Source: UBA6926 sp045562535 (lineage in GTDB: Bacteria; Chloroflexota; Dehalococcoidia; UBA6926). Taken from it: DNA of 64,000 nucleotides. Below the pieces are notes generated by a model that saw only the letters and a list, made by a program, of their open reading frames with translations, was not told the origin of the DNA and ran no database searches. The position numbers and the translations under genes were made by a program. The stretch covers positions 124,001 through 188,000 of the forward strand of contig JBJKVP010000003.1 of the NCBI GenBank assembly GCA_045562535.1. The letters run 5' to 3'. Of this stretch, positions 1 to 8,861 are shown piece after piece. Every line of letters begins with the position of its first letter. Within the stretch, counting starts at the first letter, position 1.

Positions 1-157
1 CTAGATAATCGATTCTCTCAACCAAATCCCCCAAAATTCCGCGAATGTTGGCAATTTCTTCTTGAGCAGTATCTGAAGACCGCATTCTAGAACCACAATA
101 TGTGCAAAACACATTGGTTTCCATATTTCGTTTACCGCAATTGGGGCATTCATTCAT
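1..157 (-). CDS. Zinc-ribbon protein, cut by the window edge
   Basis: The reading frame starts at an ATG at 155-157 and runs off the left edge, leaving about 52 residues. It opens with MNECPNCGKR and then CTYCGSRM, two CxxC pairs that form a typical short zinc ribbon. The following stretch is polar and probably helical (EEIANIRGILGDLVERIDYL). Proteins of this kind often carry a membrane or regulatory domain after the ribbon, but the remainder is outside the window, so no function can be assigned. The start is supported by the zinc ribbon beginning right after it. Confidence 0.6.
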   Translation of the reverse strand, partial: MNECPNCGKRNMETNVFCTYCGSRMRSSDTAQEEIANIRGILGDLVERIDYL

Positions 158-231
158 AATTCACCGATCTTCGAATGAGAATTAATGTTCCTTCTAGCCT
201 TATTAATGCTTTAACAATTGTTTGCGATTCA

Positions 232-975
232 TCATAGAACACCAGCACCATTTAGTATCGACAAAATACCAGCAAAAAAAACAACAATCAATGCGACTCT
301 CCTATAAATAATCTCTGACAATAGATTATTATATTTGTTTCCTATAGCAACGCCTAAAACCAACGCCGGCACAAACCACAAAGCATATAATACGGTCTCT
401 AAAGTCAATAACCCAGCAAAATAAAAACTTACATTTGCAGCCAGGCTTATAGGGAAAAAATATGCTGCAATATTAGCTCTGAATTCTTCTCTTGGTACCT
501 CTTGGTTTGAAAAAAACAAGATCACGGGAGGGCCTCCTATTGCTATACTCCCACTTAAAATTCCGCTAACAACACCTACTACTGCTGAAGCTAGCCGTTC
601 TCTAACTATTTTTAATCTAATTCCTGCCGACATCAAAATCGCTGATATTGTTACTGCAAATCCGATAAAAAGTCTTAAATGGTCGGGTGTCATGTAACTA
701 ATCATCCAAGTTCCCAAAGGAATAGTGAGGACACCCGCGGTGGTTAAAACATAAATTCTTCTAATGTTTAAGTGTGCCTTGGCATTATTTAACACCAGTA
801 AATTTGTGAAAGAAGTGTATATTACAACCATAGGAGCAATCATTTTAGGGGAGATAATAAAACCTAAAATCGGGACCGCTACTAAACCAAAGCCAAAGCC
901 CGTCAAACCCTGAGTCAATCCAGCAAAAAAGAACACGATCGTCCCCATCAACAAAACTTCGGTTTCAATAATCAT
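232..975 (-). CDS. TauE/SafE-family membrane permease
   Basis: Polytopic inner-membrane protein of the TauE/SafE (old DUF81) family, whose members export or import sulfite, sulfonates or other small anions. The first membrane segment carries the family-like glycine-rich stretch AGLTQGLTGFGFGLVAVP, and a second half-repeat around SGILSGSIAIGGPPVILF gives the usual duplicated architecture with about eight hydrophobic segments. I place the start at the ATG at 973-975 because this gives the normal length of about 247 residues. The frame stays open to a TTG at 1092 and includes another ATG at 1065, but no ribosome-binding site favours any of them. The substrate cannot be told from sequence. The gene is divergent from the amino-acid transporter operon. 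Confidence 0.8.
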   Translation of the reverse strand: MIIETEVLLMGTIVFFFAGLTQGLTGFGFGLVAVPILGFIISPKMIAPMVVIYTSFTNLLVLNNAKAHLNIRRIYVLTTAGVLTIPLGTWMISYMTPDHLRLFIGFAVTISAILMSAGIRLKIVRERLASAVVGVVSGILSGSIAIGGPPVILFFSNQEVPREEFRANIAAYFFPISLAANVSFYFAGLLTLETVLYALWFVPALVLGVAIGNKYNNLLSEIIYRRVALIVVFFAGILSILNGAGVL

Positions 976-1155
976 CGATCGATCATACCCTAAAACAACA
1001 GCGTTGCGCAGTACGTACAACCACAGTAGCAAGGTGTACACATTAACAAAATTAATTTTCCCCATCCAAGCAATAGATTGGACTTTTACCAATAATAGGT
1101 TTACATTGCTTTTTATAGCATGGAAAATATCTTTTTATAGAGGTAGGGGGATACG

Positions 1156-2202
1156 ATGAAATACAAGTTATTAGCTACAATAGGAAGCCTTATGGTTATT
1201 GTGGCAATCTTAGGACTAGGATGTACAACCAGTTCAGACGATTCAAGTTCAAGTAGGCTAGACACCGTACAAGAACGAGGAAACCTGATCGCGGCTGGTA
1301 GGACTGATCTTCCAGGATTTGGATTCTTGCGAGATGATGGTTCGAATGCAGGTTTTGATATAGATCTTGCTAGAGCCGTAGCAGCAGCGATTTTTGGAGA
1401 TGGCAGTAGCCTTGAAGTTGTTCCTATCAGTGCAGCAGAACGTGGCCCAACTATCCAAGGTGGCGAGGTTGATGTATTGACTCGTAACGTAACTTGGACA
1501 ACATCTAGAGATGCACAGTGGGGTAACTTTACTAACGTGATGTTCTATGATGGACAAGGATTCATGGTACGAGCAGATAGTGGATTTGATCACGCAACTG
1601 ACTTAAACGGGATCACCGTATGTGTCACTAGTGGTACCACAACTGAATCCAATTTAGCTGATTACTTTAGGCAAAATGGATTCTCCCTTGACACAGTTGT
1701 ATTCGAGGATTCAGCGTCGGTATATGGAGCTTATGAAGAAGGACGCTGCGACGCAGCTACTTCTGATAAATCCCAATTAGCCGCAATACGCTCTGGTTTA
1801 CAAAACCCGAATGACCATAAGATTCTCCCTGAGACAATATCAAAGGAGCCTCTAACACCAGCGGTTCCTCACGGAGATGATTCATGGTTCGATCTCGTAA
1901 AATTGGTAATGTACGTACTAGTCAACGCTGAAGAGCTTGGAGTAACCCAGGCCAATGTAGATGCGCAGAAATCTAGTGACAGCATTCCAGTTAGAAAATT
2001 ACTCGGAGTTGAAGGATCCTTCGGACAAAGTGACGTCGGATTAAGTGATGATTTCGCTGTCGACGTTATAAAAGCAGTTGGTAACTACGGAGAAATATAC
2101 GATCGCTACATGGGACCAAATGGCGAATCGTTTACACTTCCAAGAGGACCTAACGAGCTCTGGAACAATGGCGGTCTAATCTACGCGCCTCCAGCGAAAT
2201 AA
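1156..2202 (+). CDS. aapJ: General amino-acid ABC transporter substrate-binding lipoprotein (AapJ-like)
   Basis: Extracytoplasmic solute-binding protein of the polar amino-acid family (SBP_bac_3), closest in feel to AapJ/BztA of general L-amino-acid importers. An N-terminal signal ends in a lipobox (LGLGC, about residues 19-23) followed by a Ser/Asp-rich linker, so it should be lipid-anchored to the membrane. Diagnostic blocks include LDTVQERGNL, AVAAAIFGD, GEVDVLTRNVTWT and VCVTSGTTTESNLADYF. A strong purine-rich ribosome site (GAGGTAGGGGG) lies just before the ATG. It is the first gene of the aapJQMP operon, and a hairpin after its stop probably lets it be made in excess over the permeases. 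Confidence 0.93.
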   Translation: MKYKLLATIGSLMVIVAILGLGCTTSSDDSSSSRLDTVQERGNLIAAGRTDLPGFGFLRDDGSNAGFDIDLARAVAAAIFGDGSSLEVVPISAAERGPTIQGGEVDVLTRNVTWTTSRDAQWGNFTNVMFYDGQGFMVRADSGFDHATDLNGITVCVTSGTTTESNLADYFRQNGFSLDTVVFEDSASVYGAYEEGRCDAATSDKSQLAAIRSGLQNPNDHKILPETISKEPLTPAVPHGDDSWFDLVKLVMYVLVNAEELGVTQANVDAQKSSDSIPVRKLLGVEGSFGQSDVGLSDDFAVDVIKAVGNYGEIYDRYMGPNGESFTLPRGPNELWNNGGLIYAPPAK

Positions 2203-2236
2203 GAGGAAAGCGTAATTAGAAGATTGATAACCAAGG

Positions 2237-2274
2237 GGGGCGGTAATGACGGCATACGCTGTCATTACCACCCC
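2237..2274 (+). terminator. Stem-loop between aapJ and aapQ
   Basis: A long inverted repeat, GGGGCGGTAATGAC at 2237-2250 against GTCATTACCACCCC at 2261-2274, pairs with one G-U wobble position and is followed by TTTGTTTGG. It lies between the binding-protein gene and the permease genes. Such hairpins commonly act as partial terminators or 3-prime stabilisers that raise binding-protein mRNA over permease mRNA. The following T-run is short, so partial read-through is likely. Confidence 0.7.
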
Positions 2275-2327
2275 TTTGTTTGGTCTTATTCAACATACAG
2301 ACGCAAACCTAGAATAATTTAAAGAAG

Positions 2328-3500
2328 ATGGTTCTTTATAGAAAAGGAATCCCCTTATGGAGAGACACGAAAGTAATTTCGTGGGCAGCTCAATTACTCT
2401 CAACTGTTCTCGTTATTAGCCTATTCGTATTTTTGATATCAAATCTCCTGAATGCAGCCAATAACAGAGGGTTTTCATTAGGGTTTGATTTTATTTATCA
2501 AGAAGCAGGATTTCCAATATCTGAATCAGTAGTTAATTACACAGAATCTGATTCATTTCTCCACGCTTTTTATGTAGGGATTCTCAACACCATTCGAGTC
2601 GCGTTTATTGGAATATTTTTTGCTACGATACTCGGAACGCTACTTGGCATAGCGAGGGTTTCCACGAACTGGGCTTTAAAAAGTTTATCCCTCATATATG
2701 TGGAAATTTTTAGAAATATTCCACTTCTAGTCCAGTTATTTTTCTGGTACTTCATAGTATTCCAATCATTGCCTAAGGTCCAAGATGCGATATTATTACC
2801 AGGTAAGATATATTTATCGAATAGAGGAATATTTTTACCTAATCCAAGTTTTTCTTCGCAATCAACTACCGTTGTGTTCACATGTCTGTTATTAGTCGCT
2901 GTAATCACTGTAGCAATGTACAAAAGTAGATTGAAAAGAAAACTGTTGTTTGAACAAACTACAAGATATTTCATCAGTTTTGCAAGCGCTGTGGCCATTA
3001 TCGGTTTATTGTATTTTAGCTTAACCCAAATGCAACTAAGTATAAGCACACCATCATTAGGTAAATTTAATTTTACCGGTGGACTCCGAATCACTCCCGA
3101 ATTTGCTGCACTGCTTTTGGGTTTAACAATATACACAGCTAGTTTTATAGCAGAAATAGTACGGGCTGGAATACAATCTGTGCCTAAAGGGCAATACGAA
3201 TCAGCCTACGCTTTAGGCCTATCAAAAACAGCTACACTTAAGCTAATTATTCTTCCACAAGCTCTGAAAGTTATAATCCCTCCAATGATAAATCAGTACT
3301 TAAACCTCTCTAAAAATTCGAGCCTTGCAATTGCCATCGGTTATCCGGATGCTTTTTTTGTGGGCAGGACAATGATCAATCAAGCTGGCCGAGCTGTGCC
3401 TATTTTCGGCATGGTAATGATGTGTTACGGCCTTATTAGCTTGGTATGGTCCATTGCTGGAAATATTTTCAATCGCAAGATGAGTAGCGGGGGAAATTAG
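2328..3500 (+). CDS. aapQ: Amino-acid ABC transporter permease (AapQ-like)
   Basis: Inner-membrane permease of the HisM/AapQ type. It is 390 residues long, the length typical of the extended Aap/Bzt permeases rather than the roughly 220-residue HisM type. An N-terminal segment (WAAQLLSTVLVISLFVFLIS) is followed by the transport fold beginning at GILNTIRVAFIGIFFATILG. Near the C-terminus is the ABC-coupling EAA loop (YESAYALGLSKTATLKLIILPQA, residues roughly 285-310). The start is ATG after AAAGAAG. The stop is separated from the next start by a single base, indicating a coupled operon. It should pair with the 3502-4707 product as a heterodimeric channel. Confidence 0.92.
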   Translation: MVLYRKGIPLWRDTKVISWAAQLLSTVLVISLFVFLISNLLNAANNRGFSLGFDFIYQEAGFPISESVVNYTESDSFLHAFYVGILNTIRVAFIGIFFATILGTLLGIARVSTNWALKSLSLIYVEIFRNIPLLVQLFFWYFIVFQSLPKVQDAILLPGKIYLSNRGIFLPNPSFSSQSTTVVFTCLLLVAVITVAMYKSRLKRKLLFEQTTRYFISFASAVAIIGLLYFSLTQMQLSISTPSLGKFNFTGGLRITPEFAALLLGLTIYTASFIAEIVRAGIQSVPKGQYESAYALGLSKTATLKLIILPQALKVIIPPMINQYLNLSKNSSLAIAIGYPDAFFVGRTMINQAGRAVPIFGMVMMCYGLISLVWSIAGNIFNRKMSSGGN

Positions 3501-3501
3501 A

Positions 3502-4707
3502 TTGGCTATCCAACAAACGACATCAGTATCTAATATAACCAAAGGAGCTTATTCTTGGGCTCAAGAAAATTTATTTGGTTCTCCTATAAATATAATGATT
3601 TCCCTATTGATTTTTCCTCTATCAGTTTATTTATTTGTATCCTCCATTGACTGGATATTAAATAAAGCGGAATGGGGAGCAGTCACCTCAAATATCAGGA
3701 TATTTCTTGTTGGACAATATCCTCAAAGCGAATTGTGGAGAATTGGCACAGTTGCTTCCATAACAACAATCTTATTAGGTATTTCTTGGCATCTAAAAGG
3801 ATTGGTCTTTCGACGTTTAAGTTTGATCATATTAGTACCACTACTGACCCTGGTCTTAATGCCACCTATTTTCCTCGACATAAGCGCCATTCTTCGATCA
3901 TGGTTAACGTTGGTAAGTTCTGGATTCATAATAGGCTATTACATATCACGATTCTGGTCTATTTCTAGCAAGAACCTATTAATCGCTTGGTTAGTAAGTA
4001 TGGTTGTCGACTTCATACTACTTAGAGGAATTGAAGGCGTTGGTATACTACCATATGTATCAACAAACGAATGGGGCGGCCTACTACTAACATTTTTCTT
4101 AGCAATAATTGGCATATTCTTATCTTTTCCTTTGGGTATTTTCCTTGCGCTGGGGCGAAGAAGCAAATTACCATTCCTCAAAGGAGCTTGCGTAATTTTC
4201 ATTGAGTCAATTAGAGCCGTTCCATTAGTAACTTTATTATTTATGACACTAATAATAGTCCCTTTATTGCTCCCAGAGGGATGGCGACTGGATAGAGTTG
4301 GACGAGCTATTGCCGCTATAACTATTTTCAGCGGAGCTTACATGGCAGAAAATGTCAGAGGAGGGCTAGCATCGGTCCCAATAGGTCAAACAGAGGCAGC
4401 AAAAGCGTTGGGATTAGGACCCTTGTTGACCACAACATTGATCGTGCTTCCTCAAGCTCTAAGAAACGTTATACCCGCGATAGTCGGTCAATTCATAAGC
4501 CTGTTCAAAGATACTAGCCTTGTTGTGATAGTTGGCCTGTTAGACTTGGTAGGGATTGGAAAAGCAGTAGTTCTTGGAAACGTTGAATATATCGACCAGC
4601 AAGCGGAAGTATATCTATTTATTGCAGCTGTATACTGGGTATTCACATTTTCAATGTCGCACGTGAGTCAAATACTAGAGCAGTCGCTCGGAGTAGGTGA
4701 TAGATGA
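3502..4707 (+). CDS. aapM: Amino-acid ABC transporter permease (AapM-like)
   Basis: Second permease of the Aap-type importer, 401 residues, with several N-terminal hydrophobic segments before the conserved permease domain (GLLLTFFLAIIGIFLSFPLG onward). The EAA coupling loop is seen as QTEAAKALGLGPLLTTTLIV near residue 295-315. Translation most likely starts at TTG one base after the aapQ stop, implying translational coupling. It ends in an ATGA overlap with the ATPase gene. It forms the transmembrane pore with AapQ and is energised by AapP. Confidence 0.92.
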   Translation: MAIQQTTSVSNITKGAYSWAQENLFGSPINIMISLLIFPLSVYLFVSSIDWILNKAEWGAVTSNIRIFLVGQYPQSELWRIGTVASITTILLGISWHLKGLVFRRLSLIILVPLLTLVLMPPIFLDISAILRSWLTLVSSGFIIGYYISRFWSISSKNLLIAWLVSMVVDFILLRGIEGVGILPYVSTNEWGGLLLTFFLAIIGIFLSFPLGIFLALGRRSKLPFLKGACVIFIESIRAVPLVTLLFMTLIIVPLLLPEGWRLDRVGRAIAAITIFSGAYMAENVRGGLASVPIGQTEAAKALGLGPLLTTTLIVLPQALRNVIPAIVGQFISLFKDTSLVVIVGLLDLVGIGKAVVLGNVEYIDQQAEVYLFIAAVYWVFTFSMSHVSQILEQSLGVGDR

Positions 4708-5456
4708 GTAACAAAATAGATACCAATGACCCGATAATTCTTTTTGAGCAAGTACACAAATGGTTCGGAGATTTCCATGTGCTCAAAGGAATCAACATAG
4801 AAATAGGTAAAGGTGAGGTCGTTGTAGTTTTTGGCCCTTCAGGATCTGGGAAATCAACCTTTATAAGAACAATCAATCGCTTAGAAGAGCATCAAAATGG
4901 AAAAATTACTATCGATGGCATAGAACTTACCACCGATTTGAAGAATATTGAAGCGGTTAGGAGGGAAGTTGGCATGGTCTTTCAGTCATTCAATTTGTTT
5001 CCTCACTTAACAGTTAGAGATAATATCTCACTTGCACCTATGAAAGTACGTAAATGGTCTAGACAAGAAGCTACGAACATCTCTGAAGAGCTACTCGAAA
5101 GAGTAGGTATCTCAGATCAAGCAGATAAGTACCCTGCCCAACTTTCCGGAGGTCAGCAACAACGGGTTGCTATCGCTCGTTCTTTAGCTATGCAGCCAAA
5201 GATCATGCTATTTGATGAGCCAACATCTGCACTAGACCCAGAAATGATTAAAGAGGTCCTAGATGTGATGAAAGAGCTAGCATCATCTGGAATGACAATG
5301 GTTGTCGTAACACACGAAATGGGTTTTGCACGTGAGGTAGCAGATCGATTAGTGATGTTTGATGAAGGCAATATTGTGGAGGCCGGAAGCCCAGAAGAGA
5401 TATTTGACAACCCTAAGAACGATCGAACTAAACTATTTTTGTCCCAAATATTATAA
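4704..5456 (+). CDS. aapP: Amino-acid ABC transporter ATP-binding protein (AapP/GlnQ-like)
   Basis: Cytoplasmic ATPase of the amino-acid importer, 250 residues, the usual GlnQ/AapP length. Walker A is GPSGSGKST (about residues 47-55), the Q-loop is VFQSFNLFPHL, the ABC signature is LSGGQQQR, Walker B is IMLFDEPTSALDP, and the switch histidine lies in VVTHEMGFA. The ATG overlaps the aapM stop by four bases. This is the last gene of the operon. A weak hairpin and then a cobalamin riboswitch follow, marking the start of a separately regulated unit. Confidence 0.95.
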   Translation: MSNKIDTNDPIILFEQVHKWFGDFHVLKGINIEIGKGEVVVVFGPSGSGKSTFIRTINRLEEHQNGKITIDGIELTTDLKNIEAVRREVGMVFQSFNLFPHLTVRDNISLAPMKVRKWSRQEATNISEELLERVGISDQADKYPAQLSGGQQQRVAIARSLAMQPKIMLFDEPTSALDPEMIKEVLDVMKELASSGMTMVVVTHEMGFAREVADRLVMFDEGNIVEAGSPEEIFDNPKNDRTKLFLSQIL

Positions 5457-5472
5457 GCAAATACTTTACAGG

Positions 5473-5487
5473 CATAACTTAGTTATG
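5473..5487 (+). terminator. Small hairpin after aapP
   Basis: CATAAC (5473-5478) and GTTATG (5482-5487) pair perfectly around a three-base loop, followed by TTACTTTC. It lies 16 bases after the aapP stop and before the riboswitch. The stem is short and AT-rich, so this is at best a weak terminator. Confidence 0.3.
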
Positions 5488-5502
5488 TTACTTTCGGATG
5501 AA

Positions 5503-5645
5503 GTTAATTGGTGCTGGTGCCCCATAATTAATTGGGGAGAATAGGGAAGACGGTTAGAATCCGTCGCGGATGCGCCACTGTAAGAAAATCGGTCGTTACG
5601 TGCATTAATAATACACCGTTTTTTGAGTCAGGAGACCTGCCAGCA
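5503..5645 (+). promoter_or_regulatory. Cobalamin (B12) riboswitch aptamer
   Basis: The AdoCbl-type aptamer landmarks occur in the right order: GGTGCTGGTGCCCC, then GGGGAGAATAGGGAAG, then GGTTAGAATCCGTCGCGGATG, the B12 box GCGCCACTGTAA at 5572-5583, and the closing AGTCAGGAGACCTGCC at 5626-5641. It lies about 100 bases upstream of the BtuC-like gene. Known cobalamin riboswitches repress B12 uptake or synthesis genes when the ligand is plentiful. No clear intrinsic terminator follows, so control may be translational, acting on the GGAGG before the TTG start at 5748. Confidence 0.92.
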
Positions 5646-5747
5646 ACAAAGGCTACCGCTCTCTTCGCATTTCAAGAGAAAAGTCTTAGCCCGAGTACTA
5701 TTACTGGACTAAACTGAACCTCTTAATCGAAATAAGTTGGAGGTTTA

Positions 5748-6815
5748 TTGTTAAGTAATAATGCTAGAATAAATGGACACAAATCTTTACGAGCAAGATT
5801 GTTTGTTGGAAGTTCTGCCCTTGCAATTTTATTGGTTTTTACCATCCTACTTTCTGTGTCCGTCGGGCCAGTCCCCATTTCAATGGAAAACGTTTTAAGT
5901 GTTCTTCTAACACTAGGCCCAATAGAAACGACCACCCACAGCCCCCTCGAATTTCTAATAGTTACTGAACTAAGATTGCCTAGAATTATTGTAGGGCTTT
6001 TAGTAGGAATAGGATTAAGTGTAGCCGGTGTCACCATGCAAGCTCTATTTCGAAACCCTATGGCAGATCCAGGAATCATTGGTATTTCCGCTGGGGGTTC
6101 ATTTGGAGCTGTAGTAGCAATTGCTTTAAACCTAGATCAACAATCAATTATTTCAGTCCCTGCGTGCGCTTTCATTGGATCGATAGTATCAGCTATGATC
6201 GTATATTCTTTTGGTCATTCAAGAGGTTATCTTTCCATGCCCGCCTTGCTACTAGCAGGAGTAGCCGTGTCAGCATTTTTCAGTTCTCTCATTTCTGCCA
6301 TAGTTGTACTTGAAAAAGATTCGAACTCTGTCAGAGAAATATTGTTCTGGTTAGCTGGAGGACTAGATTCACGATCCTGGGACCATGTTATGACTGCAGG
6401 TCCACTCATAATATTAGGGGCCATCATAATCGTATTCTATTCGCGTGATTTGAATCTTTTAAACCTAAACGACTCCGATGCTAAAGCCTTAGGAGTGAAT
6501 ATAAATTTCGCAAGACCTTTATTAATAATTCTATCTGCTTTACTAACTGCAATGGCAGTCGCGGTCAGTGGAACCATCATATTTGTAGGACTTATAACCC
6601 CTCATATGTTACGTCTAATCGTTGGGCCCGACCACCGAATTTTAGTTCCTTTATCTGCGCTTGCAGGAGCCATATTCGTAGTATTAGCGGATACATTAGC
6701 TAGAACTATGATACAGCCAGCCGAATTACAAGTCGGAATGGTTACATCTTTTTTGGGAGCCCCATTTTTCCTATTCTTACTAGTAAAAAATAAAAGTCGA
6801 CTACAGAATTTTTAG
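5748..6815 (+). CDS. btuC: FecCD-family ABC permease, probably cobalamin uptake (BtuC-like)
   Basis: Integral-membrane permease of the FecCD/BtuC family, 355 residues, with the expected ten or so hydrophobic segments. Family blocks include LRLPRIIVGLLVGIGLSVAG, then ALFRNPMADPGIIGISAG (the conserved NPLADP-like loop), and GTIIFVGLITPHMLRLIVGP near the coupling region. The start is TTG at 5748, chosen because TTGGAGG sits immediately upstream at good spacing. The cobalamin riboswitch in its leader is the main reason for calling B12 rather than iron-siderophore as substrate. The next gene encodes the binding protein, and no ATP-binding partner gene is present nearby. Confidence 0.87.
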   Translation: MLSNNARINGHKSLRARLFVGSSALAILLVFTILLSVSVGPVPISMENVLSVLLTLGPIETTTHSPLEFLIVTELRLPRIIVGLLVGIGLSVAGVTMQALFRNPMADPGIIGISAGGSFGAVVAIALNLDQQSIISVPACAFIGSIVSAMIVYSFGHSRGYLSMPALLLAGVAVSAFFSSLISAIVVLEKDSNSVREILFWLAGGLDSRSWDHVMTAGPLIILGAIIIVFYSRDLNLLNLNDSDAKALGVNINFARPLLIILSALLTAMAVAVSGTIIFVGLITPHMLRLIVGPDHRILVPLSALAGAIFVVLADTLARTMIQPAELQVGMVTSFLGAPFFLFLLVKNKSRLQNF

Positions 6816-6827
6816 GAGGATACTAGC

Positions 6828-7886
6828 TTGAACACCCAAAATCCCAAGAGGTCAATCAGAAAATCCTATTTTATTACAATAATATCAGCAATTATTGGAG
6901 CTCTATTCTTGATAGTTGTAACAGGTGGGTTCAACCAAGAAGATACAACCATAAGTAAAACACTTGATGAGCAAAAAACACCAGAAATAAATTTAGATGA
7001 CAGTTGGCCGAGAGAAGTAAAAGTGTTCAATGGAACAATATCAATTACTAAAAAACCACAAAGAATACTTACAGCCTCTGTCGGCCATGATGAGCTAACA
7101 GTATCCCTGGTTAACCTAGAACGACTTGTTGGGGTAGCAGGAATTACAAAAGACCCTACATATTCAAACGTGGCTTCGTTGGTCAAAAATATCCCTGAAG
7201 TAGATAGAGATCCTGAGAATATAGTTGCTTTAAACCCTGATATTATTGTAACCAGTCAATATTTCCCGGAAGAATCAATAAAAAGGCTAAACGATCTAAA
7301 AATAACAGTGGTGCAGACTGAGCTAGCAGCTAATATTAAAGACCAAATCACCAATATATTGCTTTTGGGGTACATATACGGTGAGGAGAATCGAGCAGAA
7401 GTTCTCTCCGCGGAAATCAATAAAAGGTATGAATATATCCAATCAATAACCGCAGATAAAAGCCAGGAACAAAAAAAGAAAGTAGCATCCATCACTAGAT
7501 ATTCGGATCAAATATGGACTGCTGGAAGTAATTCAACTGAAGGTATGATAATAGATGCCGCTGGAGGGATAAATGTAGCATCTACATCTGGAATAATTGG
7601 AAACGCGACAACAAGCATAGAAGGTTTAATAAGGATGGAACCCGAAATTATTATTATTACACAACCTAAAGAATTCGGAGGATCAGAACTTCGTGATGAT
7701 TTAATGACCAGCGATGTTACAAAACAAATTCCTGCCGTAATGAAAAACCAAATTTACTTTATGGAGACAAAGCACTTCACAACTCTATCTTTTTGGAATA
7801 TACGAGGAATAGAGGAACTTGCCAAAATCCTATGGCCTGACCAAGTAGAGGAACAAACATTTGGGGGGTTTAGTCTTCCTAAATAA
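6828..7886 (+). CDS. btuF: Membrane-anchored cobalamin-type substrate-binding protein (BtuF-like)
   Basis: Periplasmic-binding-protein-2 family (PF01497) protein of 352 residues, the type that delivers B12 or siderophores to FecCD permeases. A basic N-terminus (NPKRSIRKSY) and one uncleaved-looking hydrophobic segment (FITIISAIIGALFLIVVTG) suggest an anchor rather than a lipobox. The mature domain shows PQRILTASVGHDEL, NPDIIVTSQYFPEES and MEPEIIIITQP, as in BtuF folds. The start is TTG at 6828, supported by AGGAGGA eight bases upstream. It lies 12 bases after btuC and so shares the riboswitch. Specificity for B12 is inferred from context. Confidence 0.85.
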   Translation: MNTQNPKRSIRKSYFITIISAIIGALFLIVVTGGFNQEDTTISKTLDEQKTPEINLDDSWPREVKVFNGTISITKKPQRILTASVGHDELTVSLVNLERLVGVAGITKDPTYSNVASLVKNIPEVDRDPENIVALNPDIIVTSQYFPEESIKRLNDLKITVVQTELAANIKDQITNILLLGYIYGEENRAEVLSAEINKRYEYIQSITADKSQEQKKKVASITRYSDQIWTAGSNSTEGMIIDAAGGINVASTSGIIGNATTSIEGLIRMEPEIIIITQPKEFGGSELRDDLMTSDVTKQIPAVMKNQIYFMETKHFTTLSFWNIRGIEELAKILWPDQVEEQTFGGFSLPK

Positions 7887-7972
7887 GTTAATATAATAGG
7901 CAAAGAATACTTATAAATCACTGTATAGTATTCACCTATTAGAAATCAGCAAATATTATTAAGGAGATAAAT

Positions 7973-8215
7973 ATGGCAACCATCAATGGTAAGTCAGTGC
8001 CCATCGTCTACACCTTAAAAACATGTCCTTCTTGTATAGTTTTAAAAGAAGATTGGGAAAAAGACTCCATAAAATTTGAAGAGAGACAAGTCGATCAAAA
8101 TCAAGATTGGTTGGATGAAGCTAGGGAGTTTGGCGACATTGTTCCAATCGTCGTATATCCCGATGGGAAAGTTACTATGGGTTACAAAGACATGATAGGC
8201 TGTAACATAGGTTAA
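7973..8215 (+). CDS. Glutaredoxin-like small redox protein
   Basis: An 80-residue thioredoxin-fold protein with a dithiol CPSC motif at about residues 16-19 (TLKTCPSCIVLKEDW). A conserved proline region (DIVPIVVYPDGKV) is the cis-Pro loop that glutaredoxins use to bind glutathione or protein thiols. The length matches small bacterial glutaredoxin or NrdH-type proteins. The start ATG follows AAGGAGATAAAT. It is 86 bases after the BtuF-like gene and 27 before a second thioredoxin-fold gene, so the two probably form a pair. Targets are unknown. Confidence 0.8.
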   Translation: MATINGKSVPIVYTLKTCPSCIVLKEDWEKDSIKFEERQVDQNQDWLDEAREFGDIVPIVVYPDGKVTMGYKDMIGCNIG

Positions 8216-8242
8216 ATAAATTGCTGGTAAGGAGTAGATTTG

Positions 8243-8836
8243 ATGTCAAATACCATGAGTGTTGTAAATTTAGAAAGATATAATTCGGGCTTTACTTACG
8301 AAGATTACATACTACAAATTAAAGTAAACAAAGATAGATTCGAAACATATTATGAAAGCGCAGCATTAACAAAAGAAGACCAGGATTTTTTCGCCAGTGC
8401 TGCATCGATGCCGGATGGAATAAAAAAGTTAATGATAATAGGAGAAGATTGGTGCCCAGACGTATTTAGAGGAATGCCTGTATTCGCCAGAATCGCAGAG
8501 GCTGCTGGGATCGAAACGCGGATTTTCCCTAGAGATGATAACCTCGACATGATTGATGAATTTCTAAAAGATGGTGAATTTCGATCTATACCTGTCGCAG
8601 TATTTTATGATGATAAACTCAATGAGATAACAAGATGGATCGAGCGACCTGTAAAAGGATACGAACAATCCGATCAAATTGTTACTAAAGTTGAAAAAGA
8701 TATGGCGAATGCTGATGATCAAGAAAGAAGAAAATCAATAAGAGAGCAAATTTATGCACTGTATCCTTCTTGGCAAAAGGAGACTGTGGTAGAAGTTAAA
8801 AACCTGCTCACCAAGAAGCTACCTACAAGTTCTTAA
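8243..8836 (+). CDS. Thioredoxin_9-like family protein with a single-cysteine WCPD motif
   Basis: A 197-residue protein of the thioredoxin-like family often annotated Thioredoxin_9 (PF14595). The core shows LMIIGEDWCPD (one active-site Cys, about residue 71) followed by a cis-Pro loop (FRSIPVAVFYD). Only the first cysteine of the usual CxxC is present, so it should act by a monothiol mechanism or bind rather than reduce disulfides. The start is placed at ATG 8243, preceded by AAGGAG; a TTG immediately before it is in frame but less likely. It is downstream of the glutaredoxin-like gene on the same strand. Confidence 0.75.
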   Translation: MSNTMSVVNLERYNSGFTYEDYILQIKVNKDRFETYYESAALTKEDQDFFASAASMPDGIKKLMIIGEDWCPDVFRGMPVFARIAEAAGIETRIFPRDDNLDMIDEFLKDGEFRSIPVAVFYDDKLNEITRWIERPVKGYEQSDQIVTKVEKDMANADDQERRKSIREQIYALYPSWQKETVVEVKNLLTKKLPTSS

Positions 8837-8861
8837 TAAATATCTATGGTTTGCTTATTTA

